DNA of 64,000 bases from Enchytraeus crypticus (taxonomy: Eukaryota > Annelida > Clitellata > Enchytraeida > Enchytraeidae): assembly GCA_905160935.1 (NCBI GenBank), contig CAJHZI010000253.1:2922001-2986000 (forward strand), read 5' to 3'. Below the pieces are notes generated by a model, which had not been told where the DNA came from, made no database searches, and was given only the letters and a program-made list of their open reading frames with translations. Of the stretch, positions 46,838 through 57,167 are shown piece after piece. Made by a program: the position numbers and the translations under genes. Position 1 is the stretch's first letter; each line of letters opens with the position of its first letter.

Positions 46838-47606
46838 ACAGACTGGGGCAAAAAAAGCAATCCCCTAGCCAAATCTCAATAACTTTAAGAAAACTCAACA
46901 ATTCTTTACAAAATTTTTGGAGCTTTTAGGGGAGGAAATTCTGCGCATCTCCTGAAAATTTGGTGAAAATATTTTCAGTAATTACGAAACTACAGCATTT
47001 CTACGAGAAAATTGCAAAATCAATTTTAACAAGGTTTTTTGAAATGTCAGTCGTTGCTTTTTAAGAAAATAACGACCCTGAAAATGGCCGTTTACTTAAG
47101 TGGCAGAATATAAGCCTACACTACCTTGTTAACTGCTCCAGTAAATGATGCTTAACATTAGTTCTTCTGTTTAAATTATTTATAAATTTTGAAGACATTT
47201 CCCGGTACTTCGGTTTAAATAAGCCTTCTTGAAATTGATTTTAACACTTTTTTCGGAATAAGCGCTGTATTTTTGTTACTTCTGAATATATTTTCACCAA
47301 ATTTGCAAGTTAAGTGTAGAAAGTCACCTTGTAGAAGCACCGAAAATTTTGTAAGGCTATTTTGAGTTTTGTCGAAGTTACTATGACTTTTGTTAAAATA
47401 GGTCTTGTTAAAATTGATTTTTGCCTTTTTTCGTAGAAACGCTGTAACTTTGTTACTGCCTAACAAAAATATACCTTCATGAAATTTGCAGAATATATGT
47501 AGAAATTCCTCCTCTAGAAACTCTATAAATTTTATTTAAATATTTTGAGTCTTGTCGAAGTTATTGAGATTTCGCTAGGGGATTATTTTTTTTGCCCCAG
47601 TCTGTA

Positions 47607-47683
<77 letters not shown>

Positions 47684-47749
47684 TATATAATATATATATA
47701 TATTATATAATATATATATTCATTTATATATATATATATGCATATATAT

Positions 47750-47833
<84 letters not shown>

Positions 47834-47951
47834 TCTACGTGTCTCCAAAATGCGGTGTATTGTTTTATTTTTGCCTCGCTTGTTGCATGCGCGTTTGCGT
47901 TTTTTGTTATGTCCTATGTGCTGTGGTTGCCTCAGTGGATTATGATTAATT

Positions 47952-47997
<46 letters not shown>

Positions 47998-50900
47998 CAA
48001 AACATAAAATAGATACTAATTATTGTATACTCACATTAATATATTATATATATTAATGTTTTATTAGAATACACATCTTAGAATTGCCATATAAATGCCT
48101 GATTTGCATAACTACAATTAGCCATTAAATTATTTAAATCCAATAAGCTAAAATTATAGAATTATGAACTCTATGATTTTCAAGACTATAAATGGCTATT
48201 AGATTGATTGATAGATTTAGGGGCTTATTTAAAGATTACTTCATTGATTGATTAGCCAGTTAACCGTTTGATTTACTTGTTGATATATTATACATGATCG
48301 ATTGACTGATTTATTGATTGATTGTTAGATATTACGTCACCACGTGATGGTTCGTATCGGCGGCGGTTGGGACACTCTGGAAAACTATCTGTCCAGACAC
48401 GACCCTTGCCGGTGTCAAATGCACGGTAATTATCATCATCATCATCATCATCATCATCCATCATTATCATCATCATCTTCATCGACGTCGTCGTCGTCAT
48501 CATTCATCATAAGTGTAAACTAATCCGCCAATCATATAAACATATAAGTAATATGAAGACGAATACCGCTGAAGAGCCTGTGTGGTAATGCAGCTGTAAA
48601 GCAGATGTATTCATCTTCAAAACGATCTGCATGAAGCATTTAAGCTTTTCTATAAATCAGCTATTTTATATAATATTGTTTCTTTGTTTTATCGTATTGA
48701 AATATGTCGTTTTTTGCAAACCTTACAAAAAGGCGGCTCTCCTAGATTTAAACGATCACGGGACCGGCATCGTTTAGTATCTTCCTTTTCTTCAGCATAT
48801 GAAGTTTGGTAGAGCAGCCTCCATTTTTGTAAGACTACTGCATTTTCTACTATTCAATTTTATTCATATAATGTGAGAGGCCTGAAACTTATCCATTGAA
48901 TCTAATAAAACGACGACCACAATTTAATTATTGTAATATTTTATATAAGAATTACAATAAGCTCTACAAATTTTTAACATTACCTGAGAAATAATTTAAT
49001 TAAATTAATTATAATAATTTATTAAAATTTTTACTAATCCGCATTCGGATACCTTGCCAATGACATCTCAGTGCTTCAATGCTACTTCTAAATAGTGCTT
49101 GATTGTTTTCTTTGTTTTTTTGTTCGTATTGTTACACACGTGTTATGGGTAGACAGGATAGTTTTCTCAGGGAATGACGCCCCTGCCCTGTAAATGTTAG
49201 TCGAAGCTGAGGAAGGCATAGGGGGTCAACCTCGTCATAAGCAGAATCACCCAAGAATAATGGTATATCAAGTTAGATGTTTTAAAGATCCACTCATATG
49301 TGGACATGAAGAGGAAAGCGGAAGACAGAGAACAGTGGAATAGTTATATACCATGGACCTGCCAGTAGGCAGTGCACTAAGAGAGAGAGAGAGCTACATA
49401 CGTGACATACCGCATGTGCTACATAGTTTCTTTCTTATTTTTTTTAGTTTTCATTACTAAACTAAGTTGCTGATTTATTTCTTTAAAAGGTCGAGGCGGA
49501 GCAGCTGGTGGATTCATGGAACCTGGTGGTACAAGTAGGCGCTCTAGCACGCCTATAAGTGTTCCACCAGCAAAACCACGTGACACGTCCACGGGTGGAC
49601 TCTGCGTCATCAGTAGTAATGTCGATTCCAGCAAGTTAGTGTAATTAATTATAATAACAAAAGCTGGTAGAGCTAATGCTAACGTCAGTTTCCTCACTCG
49701 AAAGCGATGTCAGTGACGGGGGAGTCCAGGATTTGAACCCCGCACATACTGATCCGCGATCCACTATCTTATCGACAAAAAATAAATTAAAAGGTCTAAC
49801 GTCCGTTTCGTTTTTGTCCATATAAAGATGATGTCAGGAACCTGTTTAATTAAGCCTACTCTCACACTTGCATGAAGATTAGTAATTTAAATTTAAAGAT
49901 TCATCAATTCCTTTTGCTTTGAACAGAACATAGGACGGCAACATTCCTCTACTGATTTCTATCATCAGCAACCGTCACAGCATCCTCCCGTGAAATGCTC
50001 AATGCTCTCAAATTTTTGTTGATAGTGCTGAGCGAAGTATTCCTAGGTCTTCCTCTTTTCTTTTTCCTTTGCAGGTTTTGCATATCTATGCTCACACATT
50101 TTCAATAAGTGACTCAAGAATATCAACCTTCTTTCGGAAAATATATCATCTAGTTTTTCTTTGTTCAATCATTTCGAGTATTGAAAGATCTGGGCAAAGA
50201 AGAAAAGATTTGTCTAATAAAGTTAAAGATTAGTAAATTAACGTGCTTTTTCTCATCCAATTAAGATCGTCAAATGTCAGAGCAGACATCCGTTATCAAT
50301 AGTGACATGCATGATGATTTACAAATTATCGTTTAAATATTATCATTACATATTATTATTTAAATATCGCAATTTAAATCTTACAATTTTAATGTTTTTA
50401 CGTATCAAAAAAACATTTTGCATGTTATCATTTCAATATTGCCGTTTGCATCTTATCATACAAATATTATCGTTAAAGTTTTGTTGATGATTGTGTGCAG
50501 GTTACAGTTGGCCTCACAGAAAGCTATTGCTCGCTCCACAAAACAGCCGTCATCCGCGTCATCTACTCTGCCAAGAACGAACAGAAAATCAGTGTTAAGT
50601 AGCGGCCGAAGTTCATTCGACGACGGAGAATTGGATGGGGTAGTTCGTGATGGAGAGAAAATAGAGCAGGAGAAATTAGTACCGGACGTCCAAGAGGGTC
50701 CGGAGGCTAGCTGCGTCTCTCCTGAACGTCATTCCAACATTTCCCTGGCCGCCAATAGTGATAGCCTGGAGCCAAGCAGCTATCATTCCGCCGGGTGTTT
50801 TGAGAATGGTATCACCTACGCTGAAAATTCTGAACATTTCGAAGCAGTTGAAGACAATATTGAGGAAGAGTTAAACAGTATTCCCGTTGACGTTCTCTCG

Positions 50901-52184
50901 CAGAGGATCGAGTCAAAGGCTGATGAGTTGTTAGCTACGCCAGACAGTGAACTGACGAGGTTAGAAACAAACGACAAACAACTGACAGGAGTTCGCCGGT
51001 CGCTTAATTTCAGTTCGAATGCCATTCCATTGCCTTCACACAGTAACTCTAGTCGTCAGTGTCCAACTGAAGAAGAAACATCAGCAGTAGTGTATGAAAA
51101 CGACGGGAATTTATCTGAAGAAGAAAATTCGAACAATATATTCCGACAGATTGAGTTGGGGCTGCGCTACCTCTCTAGCGATCAGTACGACATCGACTCG
51201 GCTGCAGATTCTTCGGAACGGATGCTCGAAAAGAAGGCTCAAGTGCCTCAACAACGTGAAATGATACTGAAATATCCCAGCACAGGTAGTAGAAGTGCTG
51301 TATCATTTGTTGACTTCAATCATTCAGAGCATTCCACGCGTTCTTCTAGTCCAGTTTTATCCAACGAATCTAAATTAGGTCCAGGACTACAGCGTAGGGG
51401 AAGTAATGCTGAAAACGCGCAGAGAACAAACACAAACCCATCTCGTGATACTAAACCATTATCTCAGAGATACAGTATTAAAAAACTCAGGGAAAGCAAT
51501 CTATTGTCAAACCGACACGGCCTATATTTAGACCCATCACCAGGTCGACCCGTTTCTGCCGGGGTTAGGCCGGGTCGTGTTCAGACTCGACCTCAATCAG
51601 CCGGGTTGAGGTCCGGTCAGGTCCGACCCCAGTCTGTTGGGGTCAGGGGGGCGGATTCTGAGAATTCGAGTCCGCATTCAGTCGATATCCGGACTCAGGC
51701 GAGTCCACAGATGACGCGATTGAAGAATGAAGTGCGACATATGCGACCCAGGTCAGCAGGACTGAGATCTGAGTGTACAACGCCACAGGGTGGAATAAGA
51801 TCCGATACCAGACCAACGCGTCCTCAGTCTGCTAAGGTTCAGTCGCAGCTCGGTGTTAGATCTCAGAGTATGCGGGTAACGGCGACCAATCCATCGGTCC
51901 AGACAACTGCTTCCGCTTCAAAAACAATACATAAAAGTCCGGCTGCTAATGTTAATTCTTCCATTCATAGGAGAGCAAGCTTTCAGTGCGGGGATTTAAA
52001 CGGAAGCGTTTCTGGCAGGAATGAGATGGGTGGTTTAAATCATGATATGATAGACTGTCTCAGTGATGGGAGAAGAAATTCAGTTGAGTCTTCGAGGCAG
52101 AATGGCAGGAAAGATCATATTTCCGGACGATCTCGTATACCACAACCCACAAGTCACCATCAGCGTCCTTCTCACACGTCGTAA
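37349..52184 (+). CDS. GAS2L: GAS2-like cytoskeletal linker (CH + GAR domains), 8 exons
   Basis: Exons 37349-37446, 38480-38634, 39604-39824, 40835-41479, 45070-45177, 48329-48425, 49490-49634 and 50501-52184 join in phase to 1050 aa plus stop. The N-terminus '[18 protein letters not shown]' opens a calponin-homology domain (about 25-160; 'LDTGVLLC', '[13 protein letters not shown]', '[15 protein letters not shown]'), the actin-binding part. The GAR domain (about 367-441; '[20 protein letters not shown]', '[16 protein letters not shown]', 'HDPCRCQ') binds microtubules. The rest is Ser-rich and probably disordered, with RPxSAG repeats (839-930) and 'SRIP' at 1034-1037, an SxIP motif of the kind that recruits EB1 in known GAS2L proteins. 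Family usual: GAS2 about 310 aa, GAS2L1-2 about 680-880. An actin-microtubule crosslinker is the expected role. Which vertebrate GAS2L it matches best is not settled. Confidence 0.95.
37843..37981 (+). mobile_element. R3 tRNA-like SINE
   Basis: 'gatgttggtaagatactcga' (A box region), 'gggctcaaatcctgg' (B box), 'gaggaaactgacgttaact'. Confidence 0.8.
37999..38280 (-). mobile_element. L1f-tailed retroelement, long copy
   Basis: On the minus strand it runs from about 38280 to a GA tract at 38005. It matches 49145-49395 over most of its length ('gttagtcgaagctga', 'aggcatagg', 'cataagcagaatc', 'accatggacctgcca'). Confidence 0.75.
38480..38634 (+). CDS. GAS2L: GAS2-like exon 2 (CH domain, first half)
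   Basis: After 'catctttag'. Encodes '[20 protein letters not shown]' and '[13 protein letters not shown]'. Donor 'acga|gttaga' is weaker than usual, but phase with exon 3 is exact (Lys85 split). Confidence 0.9.
39298..39575 (+). repeat. 10-base minisatellite 'ctgtattaca' in GAS2-like intron 2
   Basis: About 28 degenerate copies ending less than 30 bases before the exon 3 acceptor. The long frame that runs from the repeat into the exon is chance. Confidence 0.92.
39604..39824 (+). CDS. GAS2L: GAS2-like exon 3 (CH domain, second half)
   Basis: Acceptor 'tttatcgtag' and donor 'ctcgag|gttctg'. Encodes '[16 protein letters not shown]' and '[20 protein letters not shown]', ending 'CLLE', followed in exon 4 by '[10 protein letters not shown]' as in other GAS2 proteins. 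Confidence 0.93.
39905..40112 (+). repeat. Tandem repeat of about 37 bases, five to six copies
   Basis: 'gtattctcaaccaatgaaac' and 'agagtttacaatga' recur, with substitutions, in GAS2-like intron 3. Confidence 0.85.
40460..40560 (+). mobile_element. R4 SINE, 3' fragment
   Basis: 'tccagaaattgctacaaaat', 'accgggattcaaggga' and a weak GAT tail. Confidence 0.65.
40659..40797 (+). mobile_element. R3 tRNA-like SINE, near-complete
   Basis: 'gcgatgtcggtaagatattc' then 'ggggttcaaatcctgg' then 'ctgacgttaacattagcttt'. It ends about 40 bases before the exon 4 acceptor. Confidence 0.85.
40835..41479 (+). CDS. GAS2L: GAS2-like exon 4 (linker between CH and GAR)
   Basis: After 'ttaccag'. Encodes '[18 protein letters not shown]', a charged helical stretch with '[16 protein letters not shown]', a Ser/Gly-rich part, and 'MMTLDEM' at the start of the GAR domain. 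Donor 'gagatg|gttagc', phase 0. Much richer in GC than its flanks. Confidence 0.92.
41525..41805 (+). mobile_element. R4 SINE, full copy
   Basis: 'ccacgtgttgtgttcgggtt', 'accggtgactgcacgcgtcg', 'tagaaggcgactaaagaact', 'ggtgagcgcctaggctccag', 'cccgaccctagttaaactgg' and a GAT tail. Confidence 0.85.
41890..42005 (+). mobile_element. R5 tRNA-like SINE, fragment
   Basis: 'agggatcaattcccggtaga' (B box diverged), 'gctgatcagagagtaaaatc', 'gacattcacaggactggt'. Confidence 0.6.
42006..43210 (+). other. GAS2-like intron 4, unassigned part
   Basis: No exon was found. A B-box-like 'gagttcaaatccaggttc' lies on the minus strand near 42999-43016. The rest is unassigned. Confidence 0.4.
43215..43276. repeat. 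(TA)n microsatellite
   Basis: Pure TA tract followed by 'cacatgtatatgtatata'. Confidence 0.95.
43340..43925 (+). repeat. 'atgttatgtgtg' minisatellite
   Basis: Irregular units of 'atgttatgtgtgtgt' and 'gatttatgt'. It contains an R6 fragment preceded by (CAA)n at 43383-43442 and resumes after the R5 SINE at 44150-44220. The frames across it are artefacts. Confidence 0.85.
43968..44150 (+). mobile_element. R5 tRNA-like SINE, best copy
   Basis: 'gagttcgaatcccagccgag' is a good B box, followed by 'ctgatctgagagtcaaatct' and the tail 'catagttgatcatttcacta'. It sits inside the TG-rich minisatellite. Confidence 0.8.
44725..45028 (+). mobile_element. R4 SINE with expanded (GAT)/(GGT) tail
   Basis: Complete R4 body; the tail from about 44940 grows into GATGGT repeats to 45028. 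Confidence 0.85.
45070..45177 (+). CDS. GAS2L: GAS2-like exon 5 (GAR domain, first half)
   Basis: After 'gaatatcag'. Encodes '[20 protein letters not shown]' to 'LTLIFVR'. Donor 'gtgcgg|gtacga', phase 0. It reads on into an (AATC)n tract that is intronic. Confidence 0.94.
45195..45297 (+). repeat. (AATC)n microsatellite
   Basis: 'aatcaatcaatc' variants directly after exon 5. Confidence 0.85.
45298..46790 (+). other. GAS2-like intron 5, unassigned part
   Basis: Holds a TA tract (45751-45795) and a CT tract (46155-46200). No exon was recognised. Confidence 0.45.
46791..46832. repeat. (TA)n tract at the left flank of a MITE
   Basis: Pure TA repeat that stops six bases before the MITE end. Confidence 0.9.
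46839..47604. mobile_element. Foldback MITE with about 200-base inverted repeats (Tc1/mariner type)
   Basis: The ends 'cagactggggcaaaaaaa' and its complement close a 766-base element with TA on both sides. Inverted homology runs about 200 bases inward (46839-47040 with 47395-47604), including 'aatctcaataact' and 'aatcaattttaacaag'. The right half also holds two direct copies of a unit of about 190 bases (about 47217-47400 and 47401-47575). No transposase frame is present. Confidence 0.88.
47607..47832. repeat. (TA)n tracts with palindromic interruptions
   Basis: Long TA repeats broken by 'tataaatata' and 'tatattatataa', flanking the MITE on its right. Another TA tract follows at 47955-47993. 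Confidence 0.95.
48329..48425 (+). CDS. GAS2L: GAS2-like exon 6 (GAR domain, second half)
   Basis: After 'attgttag'. Encodes '[20 protein letters not shown]' and '[12 protein letters not shown]'. Donor 'cacg|gtaatt', phase 1. The motif is nearly invariant in the family. Confidence 0.94.
48428..48510 (+). repeat. (ATC)n microsatellite
   Basis: 'tcatcatcatc' tract just inside intron 6. Confidence 0.92.
48511..49144 (+). other. GAS2-like intron 6, unassigned part
   Basis: No exon or repeat recognised. Confidence 0.4.
49145..49396 (+). mobile_element. L1f-tailed retroelement, long copy
   Basis: 'tctcagggaatgacgcccct', 'gttagtcgaagctgaggaag', 'cataagcagaatcacccaag', then the L1f coding tail 'gtggacatgaagaggaaagc' and a GA tract. 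Counterpart of 37999-38280. Confidence 0.8.
49490..49634 (+). CDS. GAS2L: GAS2-like exon 7
   Basis: After 'ctttaaaag'. Completes Gly442 and encodes '[20 protein letters not shown]' and following residues. Donor 'gcaa|gttagt', phase 2. Placement rests on exact phase on both sides and codon-like composition, since this region is variable in the family. Confidence 0.82.
49658..49778 (-). mobile_element. R3 tRNA-like SINE
   Basis: Minus strand: 'ggggttcaaatcctgg' B box and 'gaggaaactgacgttagcat'; the A-box side is diverged. An R7 fragment follows at 49790-49860. Confidence 0.78.
49861..50500 (+). other. GAS2-like intron 7, unassigned part
   Basis: AT-rich, with a run of 'atatt(a/g)tcgttta' variants near 50320-50480 that looks like a degenerate repeat. 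Confidence 0.4.
50501..52184 (+). CDS. GAS2L: GAS2-like exon 8 (long C-terminal exon)
   Basis: After 'gtgtgcag'. Begins '[13 protein letters not shown]', stays open for 560 codons and ends in TAA. It carries the RPxSAG repeats and the 'SRIP' motif. Codon use is even and GC is well above the flanks, which supports real coding in spite of the low-complexity composition. Confidence 0.93.
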
Positions 52185-52249
52185 ATCTATCAGCAATATA
52201 CATCTGTGATCAGATATTACGCTCTGTTACTAGATTCTTTACTGTGACT

Positions 52250-52259
52250 AATAAATAAA
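52250..52259 (+). terminator. Poly(A) signals of the GAS2-like gene
   Basis: Two overlapping AATAAA words lie about 65 bases after the stop codon. A third ('gttaataaatt') is near 52484. Which one is used is unknown. Confidence 0.5.
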
Positions 52260-53110
52260 TATATTGCGTATAAGTAAAACGTGTCGTGTTTTACTTTCTA
52301 CTTGGTCGGACCTACTTGATCTAGTTTTACTGTGATTTATAATTACTAATGGATATATAACGAGAAACCTAGTTATTTCTAACTATGTTTTGAGATGTAT
52401 TTTATGCTGGTTGTATGTTAAGAGTTGAAAATTATGTAGATGTGCGTAGAATACTTGTTGCAGTAAAAGTTCCGTCTTCCAGTTAATAAATTACTGTTTT
52501 CGGCAGCGATAAATTTTATTTTCCATTTGATATTAAGACAAAGAATTAATTAAAAAGTCATTTTTTCCGCTTCTACTTAAAGTAAACGGAGACAATTTTA
52601 ATGCTGAAGGAAAACATTGTCCAACACCAACGATCTGGCAAGATTTCTACAATTGTAATAATAATAATGATAATAATAGTTTTAATATGAGAGCTTTGTT
52701 TATATGGCTACGTTGGTATGCAGAATTTGCTCTTTTAAATTTCATGCTTCCATGATTTTTACCCGTATAATATCTGCAACTATAATATTTTTGTATGTTG
52801 TATTTTTCATTATTGTTAGCAAAACTGTACTTGGGCTATATCTCTATAGACATTGGACGAAAGTGAATTTCAAAATCAATATGATTATTAAAAATCATTC
52901 ATTGCAATTTAGAATATTTGAAAGAAAATATTAAAATCATTCAAAGCATTTTAAAGGTTTTCAAAAAAATTGAACATTTCGAGAAGTTTAATTTACTGTA
53001 AGCCTTTCTCTGGCATAACATATCTTAATGAGGAAACATCGAAGAAATGTGGCGTCTTACGCTATAGTTCTATTTGTGTCGAAGCTACAGCTCAGGCAAA
53101 AGAACAGAGA
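52260..53110 (+). other. 3' flank of the GAS2-like gene, unassigned
   Basis: AT-rich sequence with no supported feature. Confidence 0.4.
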
Positions 53111-53114
53111 TAAA

Positions 53115-53254
53115 GCTTGTAAAGCTGATGTTAACGTCAGTTTCCTCACTCGAAAGCGATGTCAGTGGCGGGCGTGCCCAGGATTTGAAGTTTTTAACCC
53201 CGCACCTACTAATCCGCGGTCGAATATTACATCGCCATTGACTCCAGCCAATAT
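53115..53254 (-). mobile_element. R3 tRNA-like SINE with a small insertion
   Basis: Minus-strand R3 whose B-box segment is split by about 10 bases ('gaagtttttaacccc'), near-complete otherwise. Confidence 0.78.
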
Positions 53255-53511
53255 TTACTATTCATTAATTATAATATTAACTACATTTACTATATGTAGA
53301 TATACTACATATATTGAAATTTTTGTACTAATGTAATTAAACGGCTTAGTCAATATGCCATTTTAGTTAAGCCATAAATTGCGTGTAAATTATTTATTTG
53401 AAGTTTATGCCGATGTTTATGCTGTCAAGTTTTCAGCTCTACATGCTTCTGTGATACAGCTGTCATTTATGCATTAAAATTATCTGACTGTGTTAAATCG
53501 TTAGTCTTCTT

Positions 53512-53790
53512 TTCCCGTTTTGGGTTCGTGTTGTTTTGAAGAATAGACCAACCGGTGACTGCACGTGTCGTAGAAAGGCGATTAAAGCACTAAGATTCTA
53601 ATCAACGTCAGAAAGGGCATTCGGTTGGTGAGCGCCTAGGCTCCAGAATTGCTACAAAATTTCTAAAAGGAATGGAAGAGAAATAAGGGATTAACAATTG
53701 ATATGGTGTGGTACAGAGAGGAGATGAGAAGGTCTATTCGTTTCCCGACCCTAGTTAAACCCAGATTAAAGGGTGGATGATGATGTTAAA
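53512..53790 (+). mobile_element. R4 SINE, full copy
   Basis: Same ordered blocks as 41525-41805, ending in 'ggatgatgatg'. Confidence 0.85.
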
Positions 53791-54040
53791 GCTTTAGTCT
53801 AGTTTTACCGTTAGTACTCTGTTATTCTTTTGTTAGTTAGTTTTAGATTTTAACGCTAAAGATGTACTACATTACTTCCATCCAATTCGAATCGTATTGC
53901 ACACTGTCAACTGTTTCACGGCTACTATTCAAAATGGCTTGACACAGTCGAACTATCTTCAAATTTATTGCATACAATTTCGTGATATTTTTAATCCCAA
54001 AAGGATGCATAATTTTAGCATAAAGTGGAGTATATATTAG
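53791..54040. other. Intergenic spacer
   Basis: Nothing recognised. Confidence 0.4.
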
Positions 54041-54142
54041 TAGTCTATTATAACTAACGTAGCGGTAGTCTATTATAACTAACGTAGCGGTAGTCTATTA
54101 TAACTAACGTAGCGGTAGTCTATTATAACTGGCCTCTATTAT
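54041..54142 (+). repeat. 25-base tandem repeat, four copies
   Basis: Unit 'agtctattataactaacgta' plus 'gcggt', three exact copies and a diverged one. Confidence 0.93.
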
Positions 54143-56340
54143 AACCAGAGTCTATTAATACAACTCTCCTTCAATTCTCTAAGCTATAGAGCTTCATCTG
54201 TCTATTTATTTTCGATTTAAATTTAAATTTAAAAAAGACAACCACAAAGGATCATTCAACCCTATAGAGTTCACATACTAAACACACAAACAAGCAAATG
54301 CAACAGGAAACACGAACTAAATGTAAACTATAGTGAACTTAACATTAAAGAAAAATAAAATAATGCTAAAAGGTGAACTTGGGCATACCAAATAGGCAGA
54401 GGTATAATTTAAAATTGAGAGTGAAAAATAAAATAAAAATTGTATGTAGCTTAGCACTTTATACAGTACTAAGCTGAAGAAAAACTAAAACTGTTTTCGA
54501 CATCGCCTCTCGTTATCGTAAGTAATTCTATATACTCAGCATCTAGTAGGTTAATAAAAATAATAGAAGAAAAAGAAGAAGACCAGATGAGCTAAGAGCT
54601 ATCTATTAAGTATGTACGAAGATTTATATTAAAAGAGTTAAAGGTCTTAGACGAGGTCTTCTACTACTTAGATCTATCAGCAACGCAATTTAAAATACCA
54701 GTAGAACACTGGTCCAGATATTGCGCGATTCTATGTTATGTAATTTCGCTTTACGTCGTCTTGTGTATTGGGAACCTGAAGAGTTCGAGAGTAATAGGAA
54801 AACTCTCAGGAGACTGACAGTGAAGAGATATACATCAGACAAACCGAAATACGAATACAGGATCGCTTGAGTCAGTCGCCTATGAAGACTCGATTGATAA
54901 TTGAACTGCTTCCAAAATACGTCCGATACAATATTGGGTCGAGGGAGAGAGAGAGAGAGAGTAGTTTACTTATAATCAACGCTTCAATGGTCTAATTTCC
55001 TAATAGCAGAGCCCTCTTATTTCTACTCTGTCATTATCACAATTTTGGTTTCGAGAGAGTGTAGTTTACTTATAATCAACGCTTTAATAGCCCAAATTCC
55101 TAATGGCAGTCTCCTTATTGAGGGGCTATCACTCTCTGGGTAAATTTCAGAGATATAATAACAAAAAGACTGTTGTATGTTAGAGTTGTTGGCAGAAATT
55201 TCAGATATGTAGAAAAGCAATAATTTTAATATACATGTATACTGGGCAGTCGCTGATAATTACTAAAGGTGTGAAAGATACGGTCTGTAAACATTACTCT
55301 TTACATGGATAGTTGTGTAGGTTTTAATATTTTAAACAAAATCCGTTGCAAACCTAATTAGAGCTTTTCTCTGTTTTATGTATAGTTGACAATTATTTAT
55401 TATTAATACCAATTTTGTAAATTTCTTTGAAGTCAATAGACTGAAGTGCAGCACTTGGGCCATCTTAAAGTATCGTCATATAGGCCTACATGTACATTGC
55501 CTCCCCTTGTTTGATACGTGTCCTTGGATTATAATTCGTAATCAAGCATAAATAATTATGATTAGTCATCAAGCATAAACAAGTTGAACACAAAATAAAC
55601 ATAAAATGGCTCTGTACTAGTAGAGTCTGTTATTTTAATTAATAAAGGTATATCGTAATCTAGTGATGCTAAAAAGGGATTCCTTTATAATGATGGAATA
55701 TTCGTCTTAAATTATTCGTAAATAACTGAACTCGTAAATACGTTGTATCAATCAAATTCCTATTCGTTTTATAATCCGCTTTCTAATAACAATTACTCAA
55801 TCCTACAATCTAAAACGCCGCTTAGCGCAGAGACACGATAAATCTACGAGGTACTATTCCATTCTGATACTCATCCGGTGGGCTAACCACTGGATTAGCC
55901 GTTGATAACCTCTAGAAATAAACGTTCCCAAGTTTTTTAATGGTAACTTAGTTCTGTAACCAACAACGATCAATTACCACCATTACCGTATCTTAGGCAC
56001 GTATAAGACACGCCGTTATATTAATATCTGGTAATTAGTAGTCAGGCGGTCGCTATGGTATCTCTAATAAGTAGATGATACGCTATTTTTATCCAGAGAC
56101 GAGAGAGAGAATTTTCATCAGACTTCGGACTCGAGTCAGACGGATCCTAAGCCATCTCGGAACTGAAACCGGGAGCGATCATTAAAGCGCGGAAATTGAT
56201 GTACAGGATATTTATAACATGATCTTGGCTATAGCAAATCCGCAGATCCGACGATTTCCTGAGATCAGTGGATTTTCTTTATTTTTTTCTACAGAGAGTC
56301 TCGGGTTGAATCCTGTAGCTGTGTAATATGCAAGGTAATA
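54143..56340. other. Intergenic with one direct repeat
   Basis: 54961-55013 and 55058-55107 are direct copies starting 'gtagtttacttataatcaac', 97 bases apart. No gene is seen. Confidence 0.5.
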
Positions 56341-56344
56341 CGAG

Positions 56345-56482
56345 GTACCAACTGGCTGGAGCTAGTGGTGATGTCGGTAAGATATTCAGCAGCGGATCAG
56401 TATGTGCGGCGTTCAAATCATGCGTTCGCTCGTCACTGACATCGCTTTTGAGTGAGGAAACTGAAGTCAACATTAGCTTATT
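56345..56482 (+). mobile_element. R3 tRNA-like SINE
   Basis: 'ggtgatgtcggtaagatatt', 'gcgttcaaatcatg', 'gaggaaactgaagtcaacat'. Confidence 0.8.
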
Positions 56483-56689
56483 ATTAGTTTTTAATATTAA
56501 ATCTTTATATGAAGTTTTAAATTTAAAAATAATACATCTTTATTTCTTAGTTTCAGATTTACATTTCAGAACAACATCGTAGGCAATATTTACTTTGATA
56601 TAATTTATTGGCAAAATATTCATTTCAAAGAGTAGAATAAAGAAAATGAGAAGTGGCCATAGTAGTGTTCCTAATAACAGTCTTTGGAT

Positions 56690-56732
56690 AGGACTACTTA
56701 CGTTGGACCTGCCAAATGGCATGTTCTACTAA

Positions 56733-56763
<31 letters not shown>

Positions 56764-56788
56764 TAGCGAGAGGGAGAAAGAAGAAAGG

Positions 56789-56831
<43 letters not shown>

Positions 56832-56862
56832 AGAAAGAAAGAAAGAAAAAGAGAGAGAGTAA
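56690..56862 (+). repeat. LINE-like tail followed by a (GA)n tract
   Basis: 'ttggacctgccaaatggcat' resembles the L1f tail. A GA tract with AAAG variants follows; the Arg/Glu frame is an artefact. Confidence 0.8.
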
Positions 56863-57167
56863 ATGACAGATTGTTACTGAAAGGAATAAAACTAGGGAAG
56901 TAGGTCAGCCTGTGATGTCATGAAAATTCTTGAGAAATCAAACTGTAACTGAACTAGACAAATCTGCAGTGAATACAAACGAGTTTCTATACAATCCCAA
57001 CTCCGAGATGAAAGAGATGGACATGAAGGGGAAATATCTAACAAAGATTTCTATATTATCAAATCAAGAACATATAAAACCAAAAGAAATGGTGAAAATT
57101 GATGTGTGAATTTCTTAGTAAAGACATTATAAGACTGAAGCATCTTCTCAGCCCATGTATATGTATG

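Noticed and set aside
54041..54142. CRISPR-like regular repeat
   Set aside because: Units abut with no unique spacers, and the genome is eukaryotic; it is a simple tandem repeat.
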